Below are positions 12,202 to 23,922 of a stretch of DNA of 64,000 bases, piece by piece (positions within the stretch are counted from its first letter, which is position 1; each line of letters begins with the position of its first letter). The position numbers and the translations under genes are program-made. The notes beneath the pieces are model-generated. The model had not been told where the DNA came from. It saw only the letters and a list, made by a program, of their open reading frames with translations, and ran no database searches. Source of the stretch: Podospora bellae-mahoneyi (taxonomy: Eukaryota > Ascomycota > Sordariomycetes > Sordariales > Podosporaceae); assembly GCF_035222275.1 (NCBI RefSeq), contig NC_085885.1:434001-498000 (forward strand). Direction: 5' to 3'.

Positions 12202-15200
12202 TACGTTACATCTGCATGTAATGTATGTCCCATCACCCATTTTTATTTGGCTTGTTTCTCATGCATGGTGACCAACAAACTGTAGTGTGTACATTTACCG
12301 TAGCTTAAAAGGGAACTTTACTGTGTGATGGATGGACACACACATACACACACATACCGTACAGATGATGACAAAAAGCATCTAGTGTGTGTGATTGTAC
12401 GGCAAAGCAAACCCCCAGATTAAGTGTAATGGTGGGCAGTAGAATGTTCTATGGAGGATGAGAAATGCAAGCCCACTGCCGGTGGGGAGAAAGAAGAGTG
12501 GGTTGTGCTACACTTGGTGGGAACATACTATGGGAATATGTATTGACGGCACAGCACAGTCAGAAAGACAGGTATTGGGTTGCTTTCTAGTGGATGGTGG
12601 GTTACACACCAGGCAGGCTTCTACCGCTGCCCCCTTCGGCCACGGGACCATAAAAATCCCAAACCACGTTTCCCATGTTGCTGTGTCGGTTGGGGACTTT
12701 GTCTATGGGTGGTTGTAGTGCAGAAGCAGAGTTGGTGTTCCAAAAGTGGATGATATCAATGGGCACAAGCATACAATAATAAGGGGTAGGTGAGAAATGA
12801 AGATGACGGCATATGTCTGTCGAGTTTCTCATGTTCTCTCTTGCAGGCTGACCCTGCGTCTTGCGTGGAGTCCATATCCGCAGCTGTTGGAGATGGATCA
12901 GAGAAGGTTGTGAATTGCAGGGGTGAAAACGTACAACGTCCAGTTTCGGACCCGGGACTGCGGACCTGGGACGGCCTCGTGCAGTCTCCTTTGCTGCACG
13001 ATGCACCGGGAAAGGCCGCCGGGGGTGGGGTGCTCCAAGATGCTGGGTTTTAGAGAGAGAGAACTGCCCCCCACTTGCCTCTCTCTTTCATGGACACAGC
13101 CAGCTCATGCAAAGATATGAAAGCCAATCACTGATAGCATGCCGTCTGGAAAATGCTCGCTTGTGGTTGACGTCTTTGGCTTGAGACTTTGGTTTGTTGG
13201 AATTTGTGGCGTCTGGGGGTTGCTTTTGATGCTGAGTGAGCCACTTGAGGGAAACATTTGGGTGGGGTTGTCCAATTTGTGGCTTGCAATTCGAGGGATG
13301 ATCCACTTCTGGCAGCCCGTGGACACTGGCATGCTCCCGGCAAGTTCTCCCACCAATCTCCTGGAATGACCCACTCGTGACAACCCTTCATATATTCAAT
13401 TTGAACAGGCACGTGTATGCTGTCATCCAATGAGTTGGGAATCTCTGTCCGCAGATGAGTCGGTTGTATATTTAAAACTCTCGGTTCTTTTTCCTTCACT
13501 GCGGCACCGCCACAACACGGCTCCGAGCTAGCGCCGGATCGTATTGTTACACTACGTCTTCCAACATCGCCTATGCGCTGGTGGTCGACTACGCCGCCAT
13601 GTGCGCAGCAGTCGATGGTCCCTTTCGTAAGACGCAAGTCACCCAACTGAGAATGATGACCACCATCATGAACAGGTCGCACCGGGTATTCCCTTTTAGA
13701 TCCCGCCCACCGTTCACTCTAGCGTTTTGCCTTTTGGCTCACCGACAAGCTACCGTCCGTTGCGGCGGTTCATCCCATCTCCTATCATCATCATGATCAT
13801 CGTCATCACCACCAACCGCCAACATCCCGTCGTTTCCGTCTGACATACAGGAGAAGTGCGTGGGGGTTGTCTGCTCACTCGTCTCGACGGTTGCCTGCTC
13901 CACCACGCCCAAACACCGCATTCACTGATATGAGATACACACGACTATCTGGCTGGAAAGTTTCACCGCATTGAGCCAAGTTGCTAATGGCACGTTGGTG
14001 GGGTGAGCTGTGATTGTGTATCATTTGATCTGTAACCTCACTTTCTTCTTTGTTTCCTCGTCCTTCTCTTCGATTCCCTTTCGTTGGACAAGACAGACTC
14101 TCGGCCCGTGTTTTCATTTGCACTAATGCCCATCAATGGGGCATCCGGAGCGACAGTCCATCGCCGGGCCTAGGAACGGTGATGCCGCCGACTGGTTGCC
14201 ATGGGCCGACGGGTCGTCCATTCGCGCCCCCGGCCCAGACCGCGGAGGGATTCCCGGTAGGATGGCTCGTGATGGGTCGCTCTCGCTTGGGGCGTCGAGC
14301 CCGCAGGCGGCGCTCTGAGACAGGAGATGGTCCCCACTTGACAATCGCCAATCCTAGGACGGCGTCGCTTCTTGACGGTGATCGGTCCAACGAGCCTTTC
14401 CTCTCGAGGCTTGGTTCCTGATTAGGCGTCAGCCATTCTCAAATCCCCAACTGGGATTCCCCTTGAAGTGGCACATTGGTATTGGGGTCCATTCCTTCTG
14501 GAAACTGTGGACACACACAGAAGCCTTCCCAGTCAGCGCCATCGCTTCCCATTTGCCGGTGCTTGGTGTCTGGGCATTACATTCGTCTGCAGCAGCATCA
14601 CTTTGGTCCCGACCCCTTGGGTCTTCTGTTGCTGTGTGATGGTCGAGCCTTGTGGCTTGAAGCTGAACTTTTCCCATCACTGTCATTGCTTTGACAAGGT
14701 GACAAGCAAGCTCAACCAACCTGATATGTCTCATCGGTTTTGAAAACTCTTTCGCAGCTGGATGCTGCTTTTGGAAAACAGGAGACCTCATGCCATCCAA
14801 CTTTGATATGTCACCTGGCCCCCTGACGCAAATGCAAAAAAGGCTGACGTTTTCTTATTTCGAGACTTGGCGGCAGCGAATGACACAGAGGCAACCAAAG
14901 ACACGGGAAGTTTGAAAAAGCAAATTCCAACTAAAGCCTCCCGCCACCAAAAAAACAGCTTTGGATTTTTGGTCTTGACCCATGAACAAAAGGCAAATAG
15001 TGACGCAGGGGAGTTAAATGAGGCACTTGCCCTCAAAGTCACTCTTTTCTCCCTCGAAACGGAGCCCATTCCCAGCACAATTACGGGAACCACCCGCCGT
15101 TTTGGAAGACATCACCCTCCCCCAAGACAGTCCCCTTGAACGGCGTTAATCATCGCTAGTCCCACGTGCTTGACGCCGCCATACGCCACCGGTAGTCTGA

Positions 15201-16170
15201 GAGGTGTTTCCCGGGGGCACGAAGAGACCAACCGGATCTCGCCCGTCCACTTTCCCACTTGCCCACGTTTTTTAGTGCAAGCGGCGGCTCTGGTCGGTCT
15301 TGGATTGGGAGCCGTCTCAAGCTGGCGTTGTGTCTCGGAGTCCCTTGATCCTATCTTGGTTTTAAGTAGTAAGCACCTTATCAGAGCTCCGGATGGGGGT
15401 GGGTATGTTGAGACATCGAGATTAACTAGCTCTGAAAACTCTGAAAGGGAAAGGATGGGTTTCTCAACAACGGAGAAACACGAATCGGACCTAGGTTGGG
15501 ATCTATCACGATCTCCGGTCAACTTTCTCGGTGGGATCTTCGATTGTCTTCTTTCCCGGGGGCTCGAGATGTCAAAACGGTGCGGTGAAACCCGGATGGG
15601 GAATAGACAAGGAGAGAGTCAAGGGGCCTAACGATGATAGTGGCCTTCGAGAAGTTCTAGCTCTGTCCCGAGTGGATGGTAGCTGGAATCATTTGAGGCA
15701 GCTAGAATTAGGGCGAGGAGCGACAACAAGTGTGGCATGGAGGGTGTGAGTGCCATTAAGGGGTGTAGGTAGCACACATAGAAGAACAACGCACACCACA
15801 CCACAGAAGGATCAGGTGTGGGTGGGATCGGGCATCAGTTTCGGCAGTGGCGGGGAATAGACAGGGACAAGATTGTCTTATGACAAGGAGGTTCAGCTGT
15901 CTGAGGCAATACGATACGAACGGAGCTCAGTTTAGTGAGGTCTCATCAGCTCAACATTCTCTTCACGAGAACTTGTGTCTGTGCAGAAGTATTGTGTACA
16001 AGATCACAGTGTGCATTTCGTTCGGCAAGTTATCGGGGGCTTGAGCAGTTTGACAGTGAAAACAGAAGTCAGAAATGAGCAGGCATGTCATGTCTGACCT
16101 GTAGAGACTAGGGATGAACATGAAGGTTCTGACTATAGTAGACCAAACCTACCTATGTACCACTGGTTGG

Positions 16171-16245
16171 CGCCTCTAGGCCATCTTCAAGCCTCTTGGG
16201 GAATCTTTCAAGGCCTATCGTTCATATTTTAAGGTCCCTGTCTCA
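16171..16245. repeat. Degenerate ~21-bp A+T-rich repeat, short array
   Basis: About three units share the pattern (T/A)TCTT(T/C)AAG(G/C)C(C/T)T followed by a variable stretch. The same family forms larger arrays at 33.46-33.65 kb and 40.28-40.54 kb. The unit is degenerate, so borders are approximate. Confidence 0.45.
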
Positions 16246-16638
16246 AGCAGCACTGCAGCGGCCTACTATCTTGTCCTCGACGTTAGAGGGTGTGAACGAT
16301 AACAGAAACTGACTTATTAAGCAGAATATTTAAGTCCAAATCCACAGATCTCAGTTCGGATTGGTACCTTGCCGAGAGTTCTATACATATGTTTGAGAAC
16401 AGCACATAACTAGCAAAATACCTATCTATGGGCAGTTCATCCTCTCACCCAACCTAGAACTCAGATTTTGAGATACCTTAGAATAACAGGGACAAGCTGA
16501 GTTTCGAGTCATTGAGGAGGCAATATCAACCAGCCTCATCCCAACTTACACCATCCTCCACACACTCCACACTACCACAAACCCTACTCATAAACCCACG
16601 GAATGTCACCACAACCATCAAATAATGGGTGTAGCCTT

Positions 16639-16729
16639 GCCCGGCTAGCTCAATCGGTAGAGCGTGAGACTCTTATGTACAGATTACTCCGAGATCTCAA
16701 GGTTGTGGGTTCGACCCCCACGTCGGGCT
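16639..16729 (+). tRNA. tRNA-Lys(CTT) with an 18-nt intron
   Basis: The sequence folds as a standard tRNA. A seven-pair acceptor stem joins GCCCGGC (16639-16645) to 16722-16728, with one G-T pair. A D arm with GGTAGAGC follows, then an anticodon arm with CTT at 16672-16674, and a T arm containing GGTTCGACCCCCAC. After the base 3' of the anticodon an 18-nt insertion (16676-16693) interrupts the arm; removing it restores the GAGA/TCTC pairing. This is the canonical nuclear tRNA intron position. The discriminator base is T, as in yeast tRNA-Lys(CTT). Confidence 0.95.
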
Positions 16730-16758
16730 CAACTCCCGTCGACAACGATTCGATATCA

Positions 16759-16763
16759 TTTTT
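16759..16763 (+). terminator. RNA polymerase III T-tract
   Basis: A run of five T residues begins 30 bp after the tRNA-Lys gene and is the first T4+ tract on the plus strand downstream of it. Confidence 0.6.
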
Positions 16764-17049
16764 GTGGTATGCTTCAAAATTGTTTTATAGATGGCAGAGT
16801 CCTTGGTTGGGAGCAATACTCGCCTCCTCATGGGTGCAGTCAATAACCAAGTTCTTTTTGCTTCGTTGACGAGTATTGATCTGATTCTGATTTGCCTGGC
16901 CATTCGGACGATGATATGATAGTGATATGAGCACTGCTGTCCAGAGAGCAAATTGGTAACTTGTCATCGAAGAGCCATTTTCGGCCAGAAGCTCCTACAC
17001 CACTCGTCCACATGAACCGTCATGCGGTCGGAATCATACACAGACAACC

Positions 17050-18848
17050 CTAAAACTGACCGCCCCCTCTGCCTCGATAACCACCACCGCCACCCCTTCC
17101 ACCTCCTCTATACCCACCACCGCCTCCACCTCCTCTTCCCCTATACCCACCACCACCTCCTCCCCGCCCTCTATACCCCCCTCCACCACCACCACCACCA
17201 CCACCACCACCCCTAAACCCCCCACCAAACTCACCCTCATCAGGCCCCTTCACCCTCCTCCCCTCCCTCTCCTCCTCACTCGCATCCCAATAATTCTCCA
17301 CCCCCAACAGCTCACAAAACCTTGCCATCTGCGGATTAGTATACTCCCTAGGCTGAACCTCCCGTCCCCGTTCCCAACCCCCCTCCATCACCGGCGCCGT
17401 CACCTCAAAATCCTCCGGAACCTCCATCTTCCCCTTCTTCACCAAATTCTCCTCCACCCACTCCTCATTCTCCCTGATCAAACCAAGGTAGTACTCCTCC
17501 CCTTTGTCCTCCGGGACCGGGGCACCGCGGATGCCAAAAGTGGATTTGATCGGCGGGTGGAAGGCCCGGAGGATGGAGAGCCATTCCTTGTCGTAGGCTA
17601 GCTTCACTGGGCGGGTGATGGTGGTGGGGGAGGGGATCTCCATTAGTTGGAGGAAGGCTCGGCCGGGGAGGCACTTGTCTAGAGCCAGGAAGCGGGTTGT
17701 GGTGTTGGTTATTGTTTGGGGGACGGGTTGGCCGGGGGTGGTTTGGATTTGGGTGGTAGGTTTGGAAAAGGTGGATGGGAGCAGGGAGCGGAGGGCGTCG
17801 GTTTGTTGCTCTTCAGATTGGGGCTTGGATGAGGTGGTGGTAATAGGGGCTGAGCTGGTGGATGGACCAGCAGGGGTTTCTTCCTCGTCGAGGTCAAGGT
17901 CGATTTCATCGGGGTTCTGTGCGGGAGCGGCTGGAGTTTCTTCCTCTTCGAGGTCGAGGTCGATCTCATCCGGGTTATGCGCAGGGACAGCTGGCGGGAC
18001 CGTGGCTGATTCCGGAAGTGTTGCTGATGCAGATGGTTGAGGCTCTGCGGTAGGAGGAATGAACTTTTTAATGGCAGAATACTTGCAATGCAAGTGAGCA
18101 GAGAACCAGTACGGTGGCCGGAGGCGGTTCAGGACATAATCCGCAGCCGGGTTTCCCAACGACCCATTGTGTGACTCCCTCTGAAAATCGGGCTTCATCT
18201 TCCAGAGCCGGTTGGTGTCACCATGCTTCTCGATCCCTCGCGGCCAGTCGTGGCTGATGCCAATATCCACCTGTGTTCGCACCTGCAGCAGTTTTCGAAC
18301 GTCGATCTCGCGAACATGATAGAAAGACTTGGTATCGCTCTGGTTGAAGGGGAGACGCTCATGATGGGGTTTGCGATAGTCGTGGCCCTTCCAGATGCCA
18401 CTCATGCCAGCGATTCGAATGGGTCCCAGTCGAAGAATGTTGGCGGCGCCCATATAGTAGATATTTGGGGCGACCCAGCCGCCATAATGCAGCTCTGCCA
18501 GATGAGATGCTGCTTCGTGGTTGCCAGCAACAAAGATGGTTAGATAGGGGGCCTTTCTTTTCCCACTGTAATAGTCAGGGAAGTCGCCCAGTTCGCGATA
18601 CTTGGCCGGGATGGACATGACCGTCAGGTCATCGGCGTTGCGGACGGCCTGAAAGTCACCGCCGATGATAAGGATATCGACGCCATCCCAGTTGCGCTCT
18701 TTACATGAGGCCGCGATGGTAGAGTAGATTGCGTTGAGGGTGCCATGACCCTAGGCTTGTTAGCTGAGAGCTCTCGAGTTTCTTGGCATCGAAAAAGCAG
18801 AGAACTTACACAGCCTTCAATGGCCACGCGAAGCGACTTGTCGCTCAT
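17050..18848 (-). CDS. DBR1: Lariat debranching enzyme Dbr1
   Basis: Dbr1 is a metallophosphoesterase that cuts the 2'-5' branch of excised intron lariats in the nucleus. Exon 1 (18848-18810) encodes 13 residues ending IEGC. A 59-bp intron (18809-18751, GTAAGT...TAG) leads to exon 2 (18750-17050), giving 579 residues. The N-terminal half carries the family hallmarks: VAIEGCGHG, a GGDFQAVRN metal motif, GNHE, GGWVAPNIYYMG, RIAGMSGIW and ISHDWPRG. After the catalytic domain comes an acidic linker with a tandem duplication (NPDEIDLDL twice), then the Dbr1 C-terminal domain. A glycine-rich tail of about 50 residues with YRGRGG units completes the protein. Yeast Dbr1 is about 405 residues and lacks such a tail. 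Upstream ATGs are out of frame or intronic, so this start is well supported. Confidence 0.95.
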
Positions 18849-19443
18849 CTTGCTTTTCTTCTGTTTGGATTTACACTTTGAAGACTTGAGACGAATCTGC
18901 AATCGAGTGACACCAAATGGAAATAACGACTGCCTTGGCGCCCAATGTGCAGCGGGAAGAGCAAGTTGACGGTTCATTGGTGTTGGGGAATGAATGAATG
19001 AATGAACAACCACAGTACCTGCTGAATTTTTGGTGGAGCGTCTACGTTGCTCTAATGGCGGTCGAGCGCCTCTCTGAACAGACCCATATCTCTCTCTACC
19101 TCGCTAGCACCAATACCTTCAAGGGATTCATTTTTGGTAAACTCCTGCACCAAAATGCATCTTCCAAATGTCCCGAATAGGATAAATCCCGACCAAATGT
19201 CTTTACGAGGTTTCGTGTCACTCGCACTCAATTCCTGTTCCTGTCTTTGCGCCACCCTACATCACCCGCCAGTCGACACCGGCTTAACCCGGAGCTGAAA
19301 GCGGTCCCGAGAGGTAGAGTTATCATGGCTATATATTAGGTAAAACAAAGGTAGCTAGTTGTTTCTCGCTCTCCCAATCTCATCATTTGAAGCTTTGATA
19401 GCTAATCGTTTACATCAACACAGCAGCATTGTCAAGACCAAAC

Positions 19444-20584
19444 ATGTTCGATACCTTCACCTATCGCTTCCTCCACTTCCGTCGCCCAACCCTAATCCCC
19501 TCTTCCCTCCCTTCTCTACCCCAGGGCATTGAGCGCTTCTTCGTTGACACGCCGGGGGGACAGATCGAAGTCCTCCACGGTAAACCTTCCAAACAGGCTC
19601 GCCATGGAGACACCCCGCTATTCTTCGTCCACGGTGGGATGGGCGGCGCCTGGGTCTGGCTAGAGTACCTCTCCTTCTTTGCCTCGCGCGGCATTCCCTG
19701 CTATGCTGTCTCTATGCGCGGCCATGGCAGCAGCTGGCACCCTTCCTACCTCCGAATGGTCTACTTCACCACAAAACGCATGCTGGCCGACGATGTGGTG
19801 GCAGCCATCAAGTGGGTGCAGAAGCGGCATGACGGAAGGGAGGTGGTGTATATAGGCCACTCGAGCGGGGGCGGGCTGGGACAGTACATCCTCTCAGCAC
19901 CAGAGTTTGACCATGTCAAAGTAAAAGGACTAGTACTCGCGGGAGCTGTACCCGGGTTTGGTTCGTAAGTTATTTCCACCTTGTTATCATGCATGTCTTC
20001 CGTTATATACTAACAGCAGTACCAGCCTGGGAGTCTACATCAACTGGTGGCGTCTTGATCCCTGGTTCAGCTTCCGGATGATCTTCCATGGGTGGCACCC
20101 AAATTCGCCGCTCTCCCACCCTGTTCTGACACGCAGAGTCTTCTTCGGCGAGCAGCTTCCGGGTTCTTATCTGATGAAGTTCCAACAACGAGCCAGCAGG
20201 TATGAGAGCTTCCTGTGGCCTTTGGGTATGATGAGTCGGTTCGTCAAACCCGAGAATCTGCTGCCTCGAATCACAAGCTGGGGGGCAAATAAAGGACAGG
20301 GAATCATGGTACTGGGCGGTGAGATTGATAAGATCATGACGATTTCGGTCATGGAGAAGCTTGCAAACACCTACCGGGAGAGCTATACCGGCCTCGTTGC
20401 CCAGAAGAAGATCGAGGGAGACGATAAAGACGGCGTCAAGAAGCTCCTTGGAGATGGGGGAAGGGACACTGTTGGTCAAGGGGTAAGATGCTGCTATGTA
20501 CCCGGGGCCGCGCATCACCTCCAGAATGATGTTACTTGGGAGATTGGAGCTCAAAAGCTGCTGGCCTTTTGTGAGCAGCTGTAA
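19444..20584 (+). CDS. Alpha/beta-hydrolase fold protein
   Basis: This is a serine hydrolase of the alpha/beta fold, probably a lipase- or esterase-like enzyme; the substrate cannot be read from sequence. Exon 1 (19444-19964) is followed by an intron with a GTAAGT donor at 19965 and a TACTAAC branch site at 20008-20014. Exon 2 most likely begins at 20026, giving 359 residues. Visible motifs are the oxyanion-side HGGMGGAW, the nucleophile elbow G-H-S-S-G with Ser140, and a late histidine in PGAAHHLQND. Earlier acceptors at 20016 and 20019 are also in frame and would add three or two residues. It is divergent from DBR1, with about 600 bp between the two starts. No signal peptide is obvious. Confidence 0.85.
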
Positions 20585-21081
20585 TGGTGTTCACATGGTT
20601 TTTATAAAGAGCAAGGTCACCTCTCCTTATTTGTTCAGGTGGCGTTGGACTGATACCACGGGGTTATTCTCATCAAATGTATTGTGTATTAAGGTGTATC
20701 AAGTAATTTGGAACGAAATGTCTCCTCGCTTTACAAAGCTCAGCCCGGTGAAAAGCCAAAGCCAAGCAGATCGTTGAGGATATGTCGCTCTTCCATCGAA
20801 TTTAGACGTATGACCCATGAGTGAAAAAGGGTAAGACGATATGCTAAGATGGGTGTAGCCTCTGAATGGCCACAAGACGCAATAGAACGCTGGAAAGGAG
20901 ATGATAAAAAGCAAGATGCCTTGCTTGTTTTCTGACTGGTGCTTCTCATGGTTGTATGTCCTGTTGTACCAGTTACTGGGGTGGAGGGCACCTTGTTGCA
21001 AATGCGCCAAAATCATAACCTCAACGCCGTGCTCAATGCAGTTCCGTCCCTGAATGCAGATCCGTGAAAAGCCGGTCACCC
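20585..21081. other. Convergent 3' spacer
   Basis: This spacer lies between the 3' ends of the hydrolase gene and ELC1. I see nothing here beyond probable untranslated regions. Confidence 0.5.
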
Positions 21082-21654
21082 TCAAGAGATATCTCTCATC
21101 TGGGGCTTGGAATCCAATCCAAGGAAGTCGGCAGCCATCAGGAGCTCGAGGCAGATGTCCACAGGAATGTCCATATCTGGGACATCGGTCTGGTTGCGGT
21201 TCGCATAATGGTAGTGGAAGTACTCGACAACCTTTTCCAGAACAGGACCTCTTTGTTTGAGAGTTAGCACATCCCCTTCTTTCGGGAAAAGAAGGAGACT
21301 TGTGTGTCCAGGCGGTGTGTGCGGTGTGTGGTAGCGTAGTGAACAATCAGATCAAGTGTAGAGTAGCCTCATGCAGTCCAGGATGGCTCCCGCAACGGCG
21401 AAAGTATCCTGGTCCGTCGTTGATATAATAAAGCATGCAGTATCATCATGTGATATGGCCATGACTTGTGGAAACAGGGAAGAGAGAAGGAAAGCTTACC
21501 GAATCTCGCCAAACTCACAGCGACCAGTTTGCGCCTCTCTGAAAGGCCCTCTCAGCATGGCTCCTATGGTTTCACTAACCAGAGCAGCCTCCCGCAGGAC
21601 AACAAACTCGAAGCCATCGTATGAGATGAGCGTGATGTACTTGCTGTCGGACAT
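21082..21654 (-). CDS. ELC1: Elongin C
   Basis: Elongin C is a small BTB/Skp1-fold adaptor that joins Cullin-RING ubiquitin ligases, for example in degradation of stalled RNA polymerase II. Exon 1 (21654-21500) encodes YITLISYDGFEFVVLREAA and the TGRCEFGEI segment. Exon 2 (21250-21082) encodes VLEKVVEYFHYHY and the VPDMDIPVDICLELLMAADF block, which is near-diagnostic for fungal elongin C. Joining them needs a 249-bp intron (21251-21499) with donor GTAAGC, branch TGCTAAC and an AAG acceptor. The product is 107 residues, normal for the family. The last dozen residues after ADFLGLD are less typical. It is divergent from RHO4. Confidence 0.88.
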
Positions 21655-22883
21655 TGTGTATGCCAAGCCAGTTAGCAGTAGGCTGCTGCGTGAAGGGAGG
21701 AGGTTGGAGAGCCGCAGCAGCGGCAGCGACGGTTCAAGAAAGAGATTTCTCGGTGGCACCGGACCCGACAAGAAAGAGGCGGCGCTGATAAAGGGTAGTG
21801 TATTATTATGTGTCGTAGCCAGGTGACACGGACCCGGGAAATATGGAAATAGGGAAAACAAAGAAATAGAGGTGGCTGGTTTCTGACGGTGGTGAAGAGA
21901 GAATTTTCAAAGAGGAGGTGCAGAAAGAAAATGACTGCAATGTGGTTTGCTGGCGCCAAGCCGACGATAACCCGAGAACAGGCACTGTCCACCAGCCACG
22001 TTCACAACCAAGGCAGCTGAAAACCCCACTGGTCGGACGGTCTCGGCAGCTTGCAACCTGGCACCACTGTTGGTGGTGGTCCAGTAGATGTGCTGCGCTG
22101 TAATCATAGGGCTGGGGTGTGATGGGATGCCGTGCTGTGCCAGACAGCCCAAGAAAAGCGGGAGAAAATCATGAGACAGTGAGGAGTTTTCTCCAGATTC
22201 ATCTTTTCCCATCCCGTCCTCTTTTTCCCCTCTTACACACCTCACCCACAGCGCTGCCGCCACAACTGCAAGTCATCATCAGCATCCAACTTTCAGGTTG
22301 AAGAAGAAGCCTGTTTTTAGTGGTCCGTCACCGACAAGGCGCTGACCAGCATCTCCAGTGGGCCCCTTCAACCAATCTTGGCCCCGCGTTTGTGTCATTA
22401 CCCGACCGCAAGGAACCGTTGCCCCGCCGACTGTTTACATCGACCTCTCCAAGCTGCACCTGCAGCTTGTTTCCCAGTTCCTGCAGCGACTGTCCAGCTT
22501 GCTTGTTGCTTGCTGACACCCTGCACTCACTGATCCCATCCCTCTCCGAGTTGTCCCTGTTTTTCCCCCTCACCATCACCATCACCATCGCGAAGAGCAT
22601 CGTCAGACGAAGTTTTACACCAGAGACGACCCCAATAACCAATTCTTTTACGAGCGCGGTATTTCCAGAGCAGCAGGAGTAGCAGCAGCAGCTAGGTACA
22701 GCTACAGACAGCTTACGGGCGGGGTGGGGAACAAATTAATTTCGTCCTATAATACCTTGATACCTAGGTATTTTACCGACTCCTTGAATTGAGCGGATAC
22801 CTCTTGTTGGCCTGTTTCCGCCGCTAGTCGTCTCCCATCCCAACTCAACCCCCCCCAAAACACAGTGCAACAGACGCAAACAA
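21655..22883. promoter_or_regulatory. Divergent promoter region ELC1/RHO4
   Basis: This is a 1.2-kb region between the divergent starts of ELC1 and RHO4. The RHO4-proximal part (about 22,160-22,680) is C/T-rich and looks like a 5' leader. A perfect TACCTAGGTA palindrome lies at 22761-22770. No gene is apparent. Confidence 0.45.
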
Positions 22884-23922
22884 ATGGCGTCGTCGTACCA
22901 ACACCGCAACTCACACTACGCCCACGAGCGACATGACAGTAGCGCCTCGCGCCGACCAACATCCGAGAGACGAGACACGCGTGGCACCAGATCGAGTGAC
23001 GGGACAGTGAGCACCTTCAACAGCATCTCGACATCATCGGGCAGAGAATCAGCAGCGACCGCAATGACAAACGAAGGCCCCGCCTACTCCAAGAAAATTG
23101 TTGTCGTTGGCGATGGTGGTTGCGGCAAGACTTGTCTGTTGATTAGTTACAGCCAGGGGTATTTTCCAGAGGTAATTTCGCCCCACGGGTGTCCTGCAGA
23201 CCAGGCGCGCGCCGAATGCTAACACGAGAACAAAACAAAAGAAATATGTCCCGACCGTCTTTGAGAACTACATCACCTACCCAACCCATCCCCCGACTGG
23301 TAAGACGGTAGAGCTCGCTCTGTGGGATACGGCCGGGCAGGAAGAATACGACCGCCTTCGGCCCCTGTCATATCCAGAAACCGATCTCATTTTTGTCTGC
23401 TTCGCCATCGACTGCCCAAATTCGCTAGAAAATGTCATGGACAAGGTCAGTCTTTTCTTTTCTTTTTGGTTTGCAGTCTCGCCTTTTTTAGTGCCCAATT
23501 GACACTTTACGAAATAGTGGTATCCAGAGGTCCTTCACTTTTGCCCTTACACCCCACTCATCCTTGTTGGTCTCAAGTCGGATCTCCGCTACAAAAAGAC
23601 ATGCATCGACATGCTGAAAACCCAAGGCCTGATCCCCGTCACTACCCAGCAAGGAGAGGCGGTTGCCGCCAAGATGGGCGCCCAGTACATGGAATGCAGC
23701 TCAAAAGAAATGACGGGCGTGGAGGAGATCTTTGAGAGGGCGATCCTTACCGTGGTGGCCAACGACAGGAAAACGCTCGAAGCCGAGGCCGTCAACGGAG
23801 GAGGCAGCGTCGGGGACTCGTCTAGTGGAAAGAAGAGGGGGAGGAGTGGGACTGTGAGCGGTCAAAATATCCCGGGAGTCGGGCTGGCGAAGAAGAGGAA
23901 GAGCAAATGTTTGATTATGTGA
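22884..23922 (+). CDS. RHO4: Rho-family small GTPase Rho4
   Basis: Rho4 is a membrane-anchored GTPase controlling septation and polarity in filamentous fungi. Three exons (22884-23171, 23242-23445, 23518-23922) encode 298 residues. The introns are 70 bp (GTAATT...AAG) and 72 bp (GTCAGT...TAG). A 70-residue serine- and arginine-rich N-terminal extension precedes the GTPase fold and favours Rho4 over Rho1-3 or Cdc42. Motifs include P-loop GDGGCGKT (residues 76-83), switch [10 protein letters not shown], switch [19 protein letters not shown] and the specificity motif GLKSDLR. A basic tail ends in CLIM, a CAAX box for prenylation. All catalytic residues look intact. Confidence 0.93.

Larger units (their letters stand above)
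1..16638. other. Long stretch without a supportable gene
   Basis: I looked at both strands and found no open frame with recognisable domains or a plausible multi-exon structure. The longer open frames (325-1134 +, 2454-3410 -, 8539-9456 +, 11237-11680 +) either owe their length to microsatellites or have unprotein-like composition. The stretch contains simple repeats, pyrimidine-rich tracts, many TAGGTAGGTA/TACCTAGGTA words and one leader-like segment near 9.4-11.7 kb. Composition looks mixed rather than strongly A+T-rich, so this does not look like a heavily RIP-mutated transposon graveyard. Non-coding transcripts or genes made of very short exons cannot be excluded. Confidence 0.6.

Noticed and set aside
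20699-21346. 215-codon minus-strand frame
   Set aside because: It overlaps the elongin C exon and intron in a different frame and lacks family features.
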